Below are positions 63,971-64,000 of a stretch of 64,000 nucleotides of DNA, one piece after another. The notes beneath the pieces are model-generated. The model saw nothing but the letters and a program-made list of their open reading frames with translations. It was not told the origin of the DNA and did not search any database. The position numbers were made by a program, and so were the translations under genes. This stretch comes from Protonemura montana. Its lineage: Eukaryota; Arthropoda; Insecta; Plecoptera; Nemouridae. Location of the stretch: assembly GCA_947568835.1 (NCBI GenBank), contig CANOQG010000001.1:434001-498000 (forward strand). Direction: 5' to 3'. Position 1 is the first letter of the stretch; every line of letters begins with the position of its first letter.

Positions 63971-64000
63971 GCTAGCTAGGCACTCCAGACACTCTGATTC
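63536..64000. repeat. 2,758-bp tandem repeat, partial copy 3
   Basis: The last 465 bases start a third copy, so the tandem repeat continues beyond the window. Near 63978 a GCTAGCTAGGCACTCC unit fuses what are two separate units at 61215-61255. This removes exactly 30 bp and is a direct view of a single-unit contraction. Confidence 0.88.

Larger units (their letters stand above)
1..64000. repeat. 30-bp tandem satellite array filling the window
   Basis: Every part of the window is a variant of one 30-bp unit. Its + strand halves are CTCCAGACACTCTGC and CTCGCTAGCCAGACG, with unit position 1 falling for example at base 19. Variation is concentrated at unit positions 8-10, 15-18, 23, 25 and 28-29. 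Between base 478 and base 53619 (53,141 bp) the spacing equals 1,772 units once 18 units of 28 bp, one +7 junction, two +3 insertions and two +2 insertions are counted. The array therefore keeps 30-bp register throughout. Both window edges lie inside the array. I do not recognise the satellite family. A tandem array this pure and long is typical of eukaryotic satellite DNA, though the unit length alone would also fit a giant minisatellite or a coding repeat. Confidence 0.98.

Noticed and set aside
1..64000. Hundreds of open frames on both strands as genes
   Set aside because: The consensus unit has no stop in four of six frames, so long frames are expected. They contain only decapeptide repeats, start at CATG variant units, overlap on opposite strands, and end at variant units copied with the array. 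I list the longest as open frames, not as CDS.
1..64000. CRISPR array
   Set aside because: The repeats are about 30 bp but directly abutting, with no unique spacers, leader or cas genes.
1..64000. Known repeat-protein families (TAL effector, PPR, leucine-rich repeat)
   Set aside because: The period is 10 residues, not 33-35 or 20-29, and the family signatures are absent. The Leu/Glu pattern on the minus strand and the Arg/Ser pattern on plus are compositional only.
1..64000. Telomeric or known centromeric satellite
   Set aside because: No short G-rich telomere repeat and no CENP-B-box-like motif is visible. The unit length differs from the centromeric satellites I know. A centromeric role cannot be tested from sequence alone.

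Overview
The whole 64,000-base window is one uninterrupted tandem array of a 30-bp unit. I see no single-copy DNA, RNA gene, transposase, CRISPR array or recognisable conventional gene. On the + strand the consensus unit reads CTCCAGACACTCTGC (unit positions 1-15) followed by CTCGCTAGCCAGACG (positions 16-30). It has 19 G/C out of 30 and is strongly C-rich on this strand (13 C to 6 G). The array runs off both ends of the window. A pure satellite or minisatellite of this size points to a eukaryotic genome, probably a long-read assembly of a heterochromatic or otherwise repeat-rich locus. I cannot name the species or satellite family from the sequence.

The array has a clear higher-order layout built from three landmark variant units. 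M1 contains CTAAGCCTCGGTAAAAAGA (20 copies). M2 contains GATTGGCGTCAGA and is 2 bp short (19 copies). M3 contains TTTAATATTTTAATG (16 copies). From left to right: cassette 1 (478-6064), homogeneous block (6065-10369), cassette 2 (10370-15325, cut by an off-register junction), short block (15326-16880), cassette 3 (16881-22587), block (22588-26892), cassette 4 (26893-33977, one extra module), long block (33978-42275), single modules at 42276, 49989 and 53619 separated by blocks, then a landmark-free tail (54712-64000) that becomes a 2,758-bp tandem repeat. Superimposed duplications are 16.4-16.5 kb (1-15325 matches 16404-31848), 7,713 bp (about 37282-52707), 1,500 bp (about 34650-37649) and 2,758 bp (58020 to the window end).

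The consensus has no stop codon in four of its six frames, so long open frames appear on both strands. The minus strand gives the decapeptide AECLERLASE; the plus strand gives LARRSRHSAS. The longest is 1,343 codons (34180-38211, +). I treat these as probable by-products. Two observations leave open that the minus-strand decapeptide is, or descends from, a real repetitive protein: third-codon-type variation, and conservative hydrophobic substitutions in the most diverged units. The most interesting structural signal is a short inverted repeat in each unit (CAGA, three bases, TCTG) whose stem is largely conserved while its three-base centre varies.
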